The translations under genes and the position numbers were made by a program. 28,952 nucleotides of DNA from SLNP01 sp964446435. Lineage in GTDB: Bacteria > Bacteroidota > Bacteroidia > Bacteroidales > VadinHA17. The stretch spans positions 1 to 28,952 of the forward strand of contig CAYUOS010000025.1 of assembly GCA_964446435.1 (NCBI GenBank). The letters run 5' to 3'. Below, in pieces: positions 1 through 7,627 of this stretch (the stretch's first letter is position 1; every line of letters starts with the position of its first letter). The notes under the pieces are model-generated. The model searched no databases. It was not told the DNA's origin and worked only from the letters and a program-made list of their open reading frames with translations.

Positions 1-844
1 CTCTTATCTTATCCGGATAGAAAGCGTATCCTGCAAATCCATCGCTGCCAACCTCAGTTACTCCGGTATACTCCGAGGTATCTATCCTGACTATCCTGGC
101 ATCATGATTTCCGGTGAGCCATTTGATATTCAGTTCGTTCTCAGCCGGATTAAATGTACAGGTAGAATACAGCAGATACCCGCCCGGCTTAAGGGACTGC
201 CATGCGGCCCTAAGTATCCTCTTCTGACGATCGGCACATAACTCACAGCCTGAACCTGACCACTGTGTTCTGACATCTGACCTCCTGAACATACCCTCAC
301 CGGAACAGGGTGCGTCAACAATGGCAATATCAAAATATGATGATAGTTCACCAAAATCATCCGGGTCATTATTTGACACAACAGTATTTGGTGCACCCCA
401 CCTGATTGTGTTTTCTACCAGAGCCCCTATCCTTGTTCTGACAGATTCATTGGCGATCACAATTGAGCCCGGCCCTGCAAGGGAGGATATGTGTGTTGTC
501 TTACCTCCTGGTGAAGCACACATATCAAGTATCCTTAATCCACCCTTGTCACCCCCTACAGCCCTGAATAATACCTCGAGAAACATACTGGATGCTTCCT
601 GAACATAGTAGCAACCTGCATGATAAAGAGGGTCCAGTGTGAAAACCGGTCTTTCAGGAAGCCAGTAACCTGTATTACACCAGGGAATCTTCTCCCCCTT
701 ATCGGGTATACCTGTCCACTTGGCCGGATTCACCCTTATCGATACGGGTGAATCGGAAGCCAACGCTTCCAGCAGAGAGTCTGTGTTGACAGACTTCTGA
801 CCAGAAAGCCTTGTTATAAATTCCTCCGGAAAACCCTCTCTCAT
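1..844 (-). CDS. NOL1/NOP2/Sun-family RNA m5C methyltransferase (RsmF-like), partial
   Basis: This is the N-terminal 281 residues of an S-adenosylmethionine-dependent RNA cytosine-5 methyltransferase; the gene runs off the left edge of the window. The frame opens at an ATG on the complement of 842-844, with an in-frame TAA about 40 bases upstream. Visible family motifs are the SAM-binding DMCASPGGKT (residues 108-117), DAPCSGEGMF with Cys180, and STCTFNPAEN with Cys229. The two cysteines are those that form and resolve the covalent RNA adduct in this family. The missing part should be the C-terminal RNA-binding region usual in RsmF-like proteins. It is cytoplasmic and probably acts on rRNA or tRNA; the target base cannot be read from sequence. 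It starts 52 bases after the GH51 stop with no clear terminator between, but its function is unrelated to arabinose use and probably marks the edge of the locus. Confidence 0.9.
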   Translation of the reverse strand, partial: MREGFPEEFITRLSGQKSVNTDSLLEALASDSPVSIRVNPAKWTGIPDKGEKIPWCNTGYWLPERPVFTLDPLYHAGCYYVQEASSMFLEVLFRAVGGDKGGLRILDMCASPGGKTTHISSLAGPGSIVIANESVRTRIGALVENTIRWGAPNTVVSNNDPDDFGELSSYFDIAIVDAPCSGEGMFRRSDVRTQWSGSGCELCADRQKRILRAAWQSLKPGGYLLYSTCTFNPAENELNIKWLTGNHDARIVRIDTSEYTGVTEVGSDGFAGYAFYPDKIR

Positions 845-896
845 GACAACCTGGTTACCATCGCAATAATAGTCAAGTTATCACAAAGCACAAAAT

Positions 897-3260
897 CTAG
901 TTCAGTTTAACCGGTATTCTGAAAATCGTTATACTTGCCGGCCCTGCCTTCAGTTTAAGCGAACGCGGAACATTCTGCTCTGACACAATCGTCACCGGAG
1001 GCTCCCTCCCTGGTTCGTTATGAGCCATATCGTCAGGAGACACAACACGCCATACATCCATCCTTCCACCAAGGGTACCACCCCTGACATTGAGAGGGAA
1101 CGAAACCTCACTCCAGGTAGCATTCACCACCGACACTGTCAGTGTGTCCATAGATTCGGTAAGGGTCGCTGCAATATCAAATGGCCTGATCTCTCCCTCA
1201 ACAGCAACCGGTATGGTTCCGAACCTGTGGCGGTACATCTTCAGCACCTGTCCGGTACCGTCAAACTCAGAATGAGTCGTCGAGGCCTTTATGGCTCCTA
1301 TTACATTTACCGTCTGAGCATAGTTGGCCATATAGATTATGTCAGTATGTCTTGAAAATTCATTCAGCCCTGCTGCAATGCCCATGGCATCACGGAAGAA
1401 GTACCTGGTGCCCAGCTCTCCATAGATATGCGGACCATACCAGTAATTCCATTCATCCATACATATCCTGATGTCCTTACCCTCCAGGGCAGGAATTGTC
1501 TCCCTGTAATTCCTGTGGGCAACAGCCTTCTGCCTTATGGCGTCGGGAATCTGCTTCACATGAGTCATAAGACCACCACCGTGCCAATCCTGTTTATAGA
1601 AATGTTCACTTATCATGTCCATATTGTCGGAGCAGTTTGCAAGCATCATCTCATCCCACGGACCTACTTCCCCGACAGCAACAAGCACTATAGTGCTATC
1701 AACGCTGCGCATCACCCGCGCAAACTCATTGTGTTTCTCTACGAATGCCTCGGTTGTCATGAAACCAAGCTGCCAGTCACCGTACATTTCATTACCAATC
1801 GACCACCACTTAACATTCCATGCCTCCGCTGACCCGTTAGAAGCCCTTAACCGTCCCATTGGCGTAGAGAGTGAACCGTTGCAGTACTCAACCTGCTGCC
1901 GGGCCTCCTCTGCATGGCCCAGTCCTGCATTCACCGCTATATATGGCTCAGTGCCAAGCAACTCACAAAACCTTATAAACTCATGCATGCCTACATCATT
2001 CGATTCGACACCTCTCCATGCCGGATTCTTCCTCGGTGGTCTCCTGTCGCGGTTCCCAATGCCATCCTTCCAGTCATAGCCGCTTACAAAATTGCCTCCC
2101 GGCCACCTGTATACAGGAGAGTCAAGCTCTTTCAACAAACCCATTACATCTTTCCTGAAACCTTCAATATTGTCATCTGGCATCAATGATACAGTTCCTA
2201 CCCAAATGCGTCCGTTACCTTCGGGTTCAATGGTGAAAACACCGTCATGAACAAGCTTCTCACTCCTGAAACTCAGTGAGTACTCCCTGTAACTACCAGT
2301 AAGATTCTCTAGAACAACTCCCTGCTCTGCACCTGCTATCCTGACTTTTACCTTCACCCCCGTAATACCGGGTGTTGCCCTCAGTATTATCCTGCCTGAG
2401 TATGTCATTCCTTCACGAAAACCCAGATTCTCTTGCGAAAGAATTGCAGCACCAACAGCATTAACACCAATAACAGGCGTCTGTGAACCTGTAAATGGTG
2501 TTGTTTTTTCCATTGAAAACAGATCCCTGTTTCCTGTTATGCGCCATGGCGATTCACGCTCGCCGGGAGTAAACCAGAACTTCCGGTCCTCAAACATCTC
2601 AGCCCATATTCCGCCGTAAATACACCTTCCGAGGTGCTCAATAAACTGACCATAAATGTACAGAGGCATAGACTCAGCCCTTGCACCAAGGTTGACCGTG
2701 ATATCGGTAATGATCTTCTCTGAACTCACAAGATCAAACTTCATATTGTCAAACCAGACTCTCCCCTTTGCATTTCCTGCTATGTCAAGCATGCACGCAA
2801 CTGTCACACAATCATCGCTGCCGGTCTCAAACTCATAAACAACCTCTGTCCAGTCATTCGTCCCGGTAAAACCCACAGGTTCAACCCTCAGTCCGTCAAG
2901 CCTGAAGCCTGCCCCCCTTCCCCGGGTGGTCTCAATATTCTCGGTCTTTATCCAGCCGGTGAACCGGTATGTCGACCAGGGCCTGAGATTAACCTTTGTC
3001 GACCATCTGCCGTATGCTTCACGACCCGATCGGATCATCAGGCTCTTCGTTCCGTTATGAGCGGTCTCGGTGTCATAAAAAAGAATAGCATCCCGATTCC
3101 TGTTGTCAGCTGTCCACCCTTTTACTACCGAAGACTCAACTTCTTCGGCAGATGGATTGGTTATCTTTCCGTACTCAACGCCAGTCAGGGGTTGGTCCCC
3201 TCCACCGCAGGCCTGCAACAATATGGCAAACAGGGTGATAGCTTTCAAAATTATTCTCAT
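897..3260 (-). CDS. GH51 alpha-L-arabinofuranosidase, lipoprotein with N-terminal carbohydrate-binding-like domain
   Basis: This 787-residue enzyme is predicted to remove terminal alpha-L-arabinofuranose by a retaining mechanism. The signal peptide ends in a lipobox with Cys18, followed by GGG, which suggests a lipid-anchored and possibly surface-exposed protein. Residues about 30-180 resemble a CBM4/9-type beta-sandwich (the NPSAEE and RVWFDNMKF stretches). The GH51 catalytic (beta/alpha)8 barrel covers about 190-700 and is followed by a beta domain. Glu491 in IGNEMYGDW fits the acid/base and Glu603 in CMDEWNYW fits the nucleophile. At 787 residues it is longer than bacterial GH51 enzymes lacking the extra module (about 500). 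It forms its own unit downstream of a terminator and a copy of the repeated operator-like motif, so it is probably co-regulated with the rest of the locus. Family assignment is firm; the exact linkage cleaved is inferred. Confidence 0.93.
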   Translation of the reverse strand: MRIILKAITLFAILLQACGGGDQPLTGVEYGKITNPSAEEVESSVVKGWTADNRNRDAILFYDTETAHNGTKSLMIRSGREAYGRWSTKVNLRPWSTYRFTGWIKTENIETTRGRGAGFRLDGLRVEPVGFTGTNDWTEVVYEFETGSDDCVTVACMLDIAGNAKGRVWFDNMKFDLVSSEKIITDITVNLGARAESMPLYIYGQFIEHLGRCIYGGIWAEMFEDRKFWFTPGERESPWRITGNRDLFSMEKTTPFTGSQTPVIGVNAVGAAILSQENLGFREGMTYSGRIILRATPGITGVKVKVRIAGAEQGVVLENLTGSYREYSLSFRSEKLVHDGVFTIEPEGNGRIWVGTVSLMPDDNIEGFRKDVMGLLKELDSPVYRWPGGNFVSGYDWKDGIGNRDRRPPRKNPAWRGVESNDVGMHEFIRFCELLGTEPYIAVNAGLGHAEEARQQVEYCNGSLSTPMGRLRASNGSAEAWNVKWWSIGNEMYGDWQLGFMTTEAFVEKHNEFARVMRSVDSTIVLVAVGEVGPWDEMMLANCSDNMDMISEHFYKQDWHGGGLMTHVKQIPDAIRQKAVAHRNYRETIPALEGKDIRICMDEWNYWYGPHIYGELGTRYFFRDAMGIAAGLNEFSRHTDIIYMANYAQTVNVIGAIKASTTHSEFDGTGQVLKMYRHRFGTIPVAVEGEIRPFDIAATLTESMDTLTVSVVNATWSEVSFPLNVRGGTLGGRMDVWRVVSPDDMAHNEPGREPPVTIVSEQNVPRSLKLKAGPASITIFRIPVKLN

Positions 3261-3347
3261 CTCTCAAAGGTTTTTTTATTTACTATTTAATTGGTCAGGT
3301 ATCAGTTTTACACACCACAATTTAATAAAAACTACCAGATTGGAGTA

Positions 3348-3360
3348 TTGATTCACTACA
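3348..3360 (-). promoter_or_regulatory. Weak copy of the repeated operator-like motif before GH51
   Basis: On the plus strand this reads TTG-N7-ACA followed by CTTTATTA. It keeps the spacing and the CTACACTT core of the better copies upstream of susC1, but the left arm is TTG instead of TGT and there is one extra T. It lies 88 bases before the GH51 start. It may be chance. Confidence 0.25.
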
Positions 3361-3390
3361 CTTTATTAGCACAAAAAACCTCACTAATAT

Positions 3391-3429
3391 AAAAGAGAAA
3401 GGAGCGGTCCTCCCCCGATGACCACTCCT
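3391..3429 (-). terminator. Hairpin with T-rich tail in the GH51 leader (terminator or attenuator)
   Basis: On the minus strand a 10-bp stem (3420-3429 with 3400-3409) encloses a 10-base loop and is followed by TTCTCTTTT. One stem position is C/A in the plus reading but a G-U pair in the minus reading, so the structure fits minus-strand RNA. It sits downstream of the strong terminator at 3574-3606 and of the motif copy at 3497. It would therefore lie inside the GH51 leader, not at the end of the epimerase mRNA. The T-run is interrupted, so termination could be partial. Confidence 0.55.
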
Positions 3430-3496
3430 CCTCAACTAAACCCAAATAAATCTAACCTAATGAAAAGACTCAAAATTCAATTGATCAATTATTAAA

Positions 3497-3509
3497 TATA
3501 TTTTTTACA
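3497..3509 (-). promoter_or_regulatory. Candidate arabinose-regulator operator before GH51
   Basis: The plus strand shows TAT-N7-ACA continuing as CTTAT. Fourteen bases, TTTTTTACACTTAT, are identical to the copy at 21815 upstream of susC1. The left arm is TAT instead of TGT. The site is about 240 bases before the GH51 start. Binding by the Nudix regulator encoded in the window is inferred from recurrence of the motif, not shown. Confidence 0.45.
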
Positions 3510-3573
3510 CTTATAATTACAATACAAATAAAAAATAACAATTTCTACTGTGCAAATATTTTATATTAAATTT

Positions 3574-3606
3574 AAAAAAAAACCGGGACTGTTTCACTTG
3601 TCCCGG
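3574..3606 (-). terminator. Rho-independent terminator after the aldose 1-epimerase
   Basis: On the minus strand a perfect 7-bp GC-rich stem (CCGGGAC with GTCCCGG) closes a 10-base loop and is followed by nine T residues. It lies 24 bases past the epimerase stop codon and ends the enzyme transcript. Confidence 0.92.
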
Positions 3607-3630
3607 CATTGATCATTATTTCAGTCTATC

Positions 3631-4755
3631 TTACCTTACTGAAAACCTGTAGATCGTACGTGTCTTGAAGGTCTCACCCGGCTTAATCACCGCTGAAGGG
3701 AAGTCTGGTTTATTCGGACTGTCAGGGAAGAACTGTGTCTCAAGACACAAACCGCTCCTGTGCTCATACGTGAGCCCGCCATGTCCTGTCTGCGTTCCGT
3801 CAAGGAAGTTGCCGCAATAGAACTGAACCCCCGGAAGATCGGTAATTACCTCAAGGACCCTTCCTGATACCGGCTCATATACCACCGCATCCACCTCTCC
3901 GGTATTGTCGAGCACGAAATTGTGATCATAACCCAGTCCGAGAAGCAGTTGCTCATCCTGTTCGTCAATGCGCTCACCAATCAGCCTCGGCGAGGTAAAG
4001 TCAAAAGGAGTTCCGGCAACCGGTCTGATCTCTCCTGTGGGGATAAGGGTTGCATCAACAGGAGTAAAGGCTGAAGCGTATATCGTAAGCTCATGATCAA
4101 GAATATCGCCCCTGCCTGCACCATGGAGGTTGAAGTATGCATGGTTTGTAATGTTTATAACGCTCTTCTTGTCAGTAGTTACGGTATAGTCCATTATTAT
4201 CTCATTCTCGTCTGTCCAGGTGTACACCACCTCTGCAGTCATGTTGCCCGGATAACCCTCTTCCATATCAGGACTGAAGTAAGTAAACTTAACGGCATTT
4301 ACACCGTCAACTACCTCTGCATCCCAGACCACACTGTGCCATCCGCCGGGACCGCCGTGAAGGGTATTCGGTCCGTTATTGAGTGCAAGCGTATACTCAA
4401 CCCCGTCAAGTGTAAACTTCCCCTGTCCGATACGGTTTGCGTAGCGGCCAACAACAGATCCGAAATACGGATCTCCGTTGACATATCCCTCAAGTGTCTC
4501 ATAGCCAAAGGTGATGTTCTCCTTGTTGCCGGTTCTGTCAGGAACCTTGATATATACAATCGTTGCACCGAAATTGGTGAGGCGAAGTACATTCCCGTCA
4601 GCATTTGTAAGGGTATAAAGAAATACCTCCTTGCCGCCGAAGGAGCCAAAGGGTTCTTTTGTGACCATCTCTCCTGATTTTCTTGTTTTACAGGCTGACA
4701 TTCCCGATAAAAGAATCATCAAAACCAAACCTGTGATTAAAAACTCTCTTTTCAT
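3631..4755 (-). CDS. Exported aldose 1-epimerase (mutarotase), lipoprotein
   Basis: This 374-residue member of the GalM family interconverts the alpha and beta anomers of free aldoses. Family motifs are GRYANRIG (103-110), NTLHGG (130-135, His133), HAYFNLHG (His205) and LCLETQFFPDSPN (Glu339, the expected catalytic base). His205 matches the expected acid. A hydrophobic leader ends at Cys22 in GMSAC, a plausible if imperfect lipobox, so it is probably a periplasmic or membrane-anchored lipoprotein. It is the last gene of the unit starting with the second DUF1680 enzyme, 49 bases after the DUF5695-like gene. In this setting it would equilibrate arabinose released extracytoplasmically by retaining hydrolases before uptake or isomerization. 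Sugar specificity (arabinose versus galactose or glucose) cannot be read from sequence. Confidence 0.92.
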   Translation of the reverse strand: MKREFLITGLVLMILLSGMSACKTRKSGEMVTKEPFGSFGGKEVFLYTLTNADGNVLRLTNFGATIVYIKVPDRTGNKENITFGYETLEGYVNGDPYFGSVVGRYANRIGQGKFTLDGVEYTLALNNGPNTLHGGPGGWHSVVWDAEVVDGVNAVKFTYFSPDMEEGYPGNMTAEVVYTWTDENEIIMDYTVTTDKKSVINITNHAYFNLHGAGRGDILDHELTIYASAFTPVDATLIPTGEIRPVAGTPFDFTSPRLIGERIDEQDEQLLLGLGYDHNFVLDNTGEVDAVVYEPVSGRVLEVITDLPGVQFYCGNFLDGTQTGHGGLTYEHRSGLCLETQFFPDSPNKPDFPSAVIKPGETFKTRTIYRFSVR

Positions 4756-4804
4756 ATCTCTGTTTATTTTTTCGCGAAGTTACTAATTTCTGCCGTATCA
4801 GGGT

Positions 4805-7612
4805 TCATTTCAGTATCTCAACAACAAGGGTATGATACGGTTTGCCGACAACAGCAGTAACCTCCAGCTCACGCTCAGCTGCCCTTTTGACCGCCAGTGC
4901 TTTCCCATCAAGCTTTACCTTTATTCGCTTGCCCGGAAGGGTAAAGAATCTGACTGTGGTTTGGTGACTATCACCGGTTCTGTTTTCAAGCTGAAGAGTT
5001 ATCTTCCTGAGGTTCCTGTTTACACGGATATCCTGATCACTTCTGAATCCGTCACGGTCAACTTCAACTGTAAACCTTTCCGACTCTGTAACTATTGAGA
5101 ATCTGTTCCTGACGCCATCCCTGGGATTTACGAGAAACTCTTTCTTCGTTTCATTAAGAACACCGCCCAGTGCTGTCCAGCCAAATAACGGGTCGTCGGT
5201 CAGAACAGTTGCTGCCATCCTGAAAGTGGCACCCAGGCCCAGATCGGCTTCACCATCGTAGAACCAGGCTCCCCTGTCAATAGTCTTCCTTATCCATGCA
5301 TTACCCTGCTTCGATTCCATGAAGGCCCATCCCATGGCGCCATCATTCTTTTTCCCGGGTGCCCAGAAGCCATAATCAGACTCGGGTGTTCCAGTATTCA
5401 TCAGGGCCCAGGAACTCAGGTATGAAGCATACCCCAGCTGAAGCCAGTCATAGGGAACATCAGCAAAATTGACACCATAATCAAGTATTGCCCATCCCCC
5501 CATCTTAGCCATGTAACTCAGGCTGTGATTGTCGGAACTTGCCGTCCAGTCACCTCCCATCAGGAAATACTTTGGCTCCAGCCATCCTCTTACTGCCAGC
5601 CCTGCATAGTGCTGCCTGTCCATGAACTCACGCGAGTCTTCCCTCCTGACAACCGGGTGTGAATACCAGACGCTGTCATTCTTGTCAAACCAAAGATTTT
5701 CGTCAGGCTCCATATCGTTCAGGGTACCATACCTGGCAAAAGCATACGATGACTCAAACGCGGTACGGTCAATGGCATACTCAGACCTGAAAGGATATTT
5801 ATCGTCATATACAAAATACTTGACCTTGATTTCATACTGGTGTCTTAACCAGTCGGCATCGCTCTGCCTTCCCTCCTTCTCAAGGTCGCGAATGAGCTTT
5901 TCGATAACAAGCTCATTGTAGCAACCCCACTTGTAAGTTTCGTACCATGGCAATATTTCATAAGGATAGATGAAATATGCCCTGGCTGTCTGGTATGCTC
6001 TTTCAAGGTACCCTGCCGCATCAAGATACTTAACCTTGTCGGGATACATTTTTGCTATCTCGTACATGTGGTAGTACATCATGGTAACGTGAGGATAGTC
6101 GTACGAACGCCATATCTGCATCTTGTCAAGATGTGTCGATCTGGTCTTTGCCCTCTCTACTGAATCCCTGACTACCTTCCAGTTGGGCACACCATAGATA
6201 CCATAAGGATAGGGATCATCCTTGTCAGTTCGCTGTAAGCCGTCCCATACGAAGTGTTCAATATAATACTCCACGGAAGCAATCTCCTTTTCGTCAGGGA
6301 AGAAGACATTCTTGGCAGCAATATACGGGGCCTTGCCAAGTGCCGGGTCATCACTGGCGAGGACATAACCCCACCATCCGTCATAACCGTCAGTGTCGTC
6401 CGGACCCCGCAGAACCCCTGTTCTCCAGTCGTAAACCGAATACAATCCGTTATACCATTTTGTCGGGTCACGGTGCTGCTGACTGTTTACAAGAAAGGCA
6501 CTCCGCTTCTTTATGAGCGTCTCAACCGGCTCTGTCGAGAAGAACTCAAGCTGTGTTGACTCTCCGTTACCGTAATTGACTGTAATAAGGTTCTCCCCCA
6601 GTTTCCTGAATTCAATCTCATAGATGTGATGATCCGGAAGCCTCTCTCCAAGGTATTTGATTGTTGTCAACCCGGGAAACTCAGCTACAAGTGATTTAAC
6701 AGGCTTTCTGGTGCGGATAGATACTCTTGCCTTAAGATCAGAAGGAAGCGACATACCGGGTATGACCCTTACATCAAGCAAACCCTCCTCATAGAGCACC
6801 TGCCTCATGTCATCCCAGCTGTCGGCCCACCTGAACCTGAAACCATACTTTACGCTGCCTGACGGACTTATGTCAAGTCCGGTGTGTGGCATCCGCCAGT
6901 CTCCTCCCGGAACAAGGTTTCCCGACACCTCTGAGTGCATGAATACCTTGTATTCGCCCTGAAGATTGTCAAAGTATTCCAATGAAGTTCCTTCCTTAGG
7001 AAGTACCATTATGAAGGGCGGGTCACCGGAAGGTTTGGTAAAGAACACAAATGAACCATCTCCTGATATGAAATGATGCTTTGTGAAGCAATTCTCAAAT
7101 ATGTATTCAGGATTCTCTCCCGATGGCCTCCTCCAGGGAAGACCAATTCCAAGATCCCCAACTCTGATTCTCTTGTCAGACCTGTTGCTTACAATGAGAT
7201 CAAGGTCAAGCCCTTTGTCAACCAGTGTATAGACCTGTTCGAGTTTAACGGGACTATCCTCACCGGTAGTCGCAAGCACAACCCTTTGCGGTGTGGCCTC
7301 AACACCCCTGAGTTCACCAGGCGTGGCATCTGTCCATTCTTCTCCCGGATACTTCCACACAAGACGCGTTCTGCCCCAGGCCCTGTTTCCTACAACATCA
7401 GCCAAGTATTTGTCGGAAGGACTTATCAGCGATGATATCCCGCCAGGAGAAACCTCTGCCTTTATTGAAGAGTTTGCCAGAGGCCAGGTAACAGATGGTC
7501 TTGTCTCTTGTACCCTGCCTCTCGACTGCTGTGCAGCGGCAGGAAATACTGCCAGTGTCAGACCGAATAAAAGGGCCAGTTTGCTTTTTCTGATATTTAT
7601 CAAGGTTCTCAT
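4805..7612 (-). CDS. Large secreted DUF5695-like protein, candidate glycosidase of unknown activity
   Basis: This 935-residue protein has a type I signal peptide (KLALLFGLTLAVFPAAA, likely cut before Gln28). I recognise it as DUF5695-like with moderate confidence. No characterised activity is known to me. About 30-350 looks like an all-beta N-terminal region (SPGGISSLISPSDKY) of a kind common before helical-barrel sugar enzymes. About 370-780 is rich in helices and aromatic-acidic clusters, with the look of an (alpha/alpha)6 barrel: a GYDGWWGY stretch, WYETYKWGCYNE (556-567) and MGGDWTASSDNHS (685-697). The remaining C-terminus is beta-rich. Glu558, Asp688 and Asp694 are natural candidates for active-site residues, but this is a guess. 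It starts 15 bases after the DUF1680 gene and is followed by the epimerase, so it is very probably co-transcribed with sugar-releasing enzymes. It could be a glycosidase, a lyase or a binding protein. Confidence 0.75.
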   Translation of the reverse strand: MRTLINIRKSKLALLFGLTLAVFPAAAQQSRGRVQETRPSVTWPLANSSIKAEVSPGGISSLISPSDKYLADVVGNRAWGRTRLVWKYPGEEWTDATPGELRGVEATPQRVVLATTGEDSPVKLEQVYTLVDKGLDLDLIVSNRSDKRIRVGDLGIGLPWRRPSGENPEYIFENCFTKHHFISGDGSFVFFTKPSGDPPFIMVLPKEGTSLEYFDNLQGEYKVFMHSEVSGNLVPGGDWRMPHTGLDISPSGSVKYGFRFRWADSWDDMRQVLYEEGLLDVRVIPGMSLPSDLKARVSIRTRKPVKSLVAEFPGLTTIKYLGERLPDHHIYEIEFRKLGENLITVNYGNGESTQLEFFSTEPVETLIKKRSAFLVNSQQHRDPTKWYNGLYSVYDWRTGVLRGPDDTDGYDGWWGYVLASDDPALGKAPYIAAKNVFFPDEKEIASVEYYIEHFVWDGLQRTDKDDPYPYGIYGVPNWKVVRDSVERAKTRSTHLDKMQIWRSYDYPHVTMMYYHMYEIAKMYPDKVKYLDAAGYLERAYQTARAYFIYPYEILPWYETYKWGCYNELVIEKLIRDLEKEGRQSDADWLRHQYEIKVKYFVYDDKYPFRSEYAIDRTAFESSYAFARYGTLNDMEPDENLWFDKNDSVWYSHPVVRREDSREFMDRQHYAGLAVRGWLEPKYFLMGGDWTASSDNHSLSYMAKMGGWAILDYGVNFADVPYDWLQLGYASYLSSWALMNTGTPESDYGFWAPGKKNDGAMGWAFMESKQGNAWIRKTIDRGAWFYDGEADLGLGATFRMAATVLTDDPLFGWTALGGVLNETKKEFLVNPRDGVRNRFSIVTESERFTVEVDRDGFRSDQDIRVNRNLRKITLQLENRTGDSHQTTVRFFTLPGKRIKVKLDGKALAVKRAAERELEVTAVVGKPYHTLVVEILK

Positions 7613-7627
7613 AACGCCTGATCTTGG

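Larger units (their letters stand above)
3261..3630 (-). other. Non-coding regulatory region upstream of the GH51 gene
   Basis: This AT-rich 370-base gap has no convincing ORF. Going downstream on the minus strand it holds the terminator of the epimerase unit, then a TGT-N7-ACA-like motif near 3497-3509. A G-C-rich hairpin with a T-rich tail (3391-3429) comes next, then a weaker motif copy at 3348-3360, and finally the GH51 start. The order implies that GH51 has its own promoter between about 3440 and 3570, with a structured leader. A possible -33 TTTG lies near 3550, but I found no exact TAnnTTTG -7 element, so no promoter is called. Confidence 0.6.

Noticed and set aside
4093..4677. 194-codon open frame on the plus strand
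   Set aside because: It is antisense to the aldose 1-epimerase, whose catalytic motifs are intact, and shows no protein family features.
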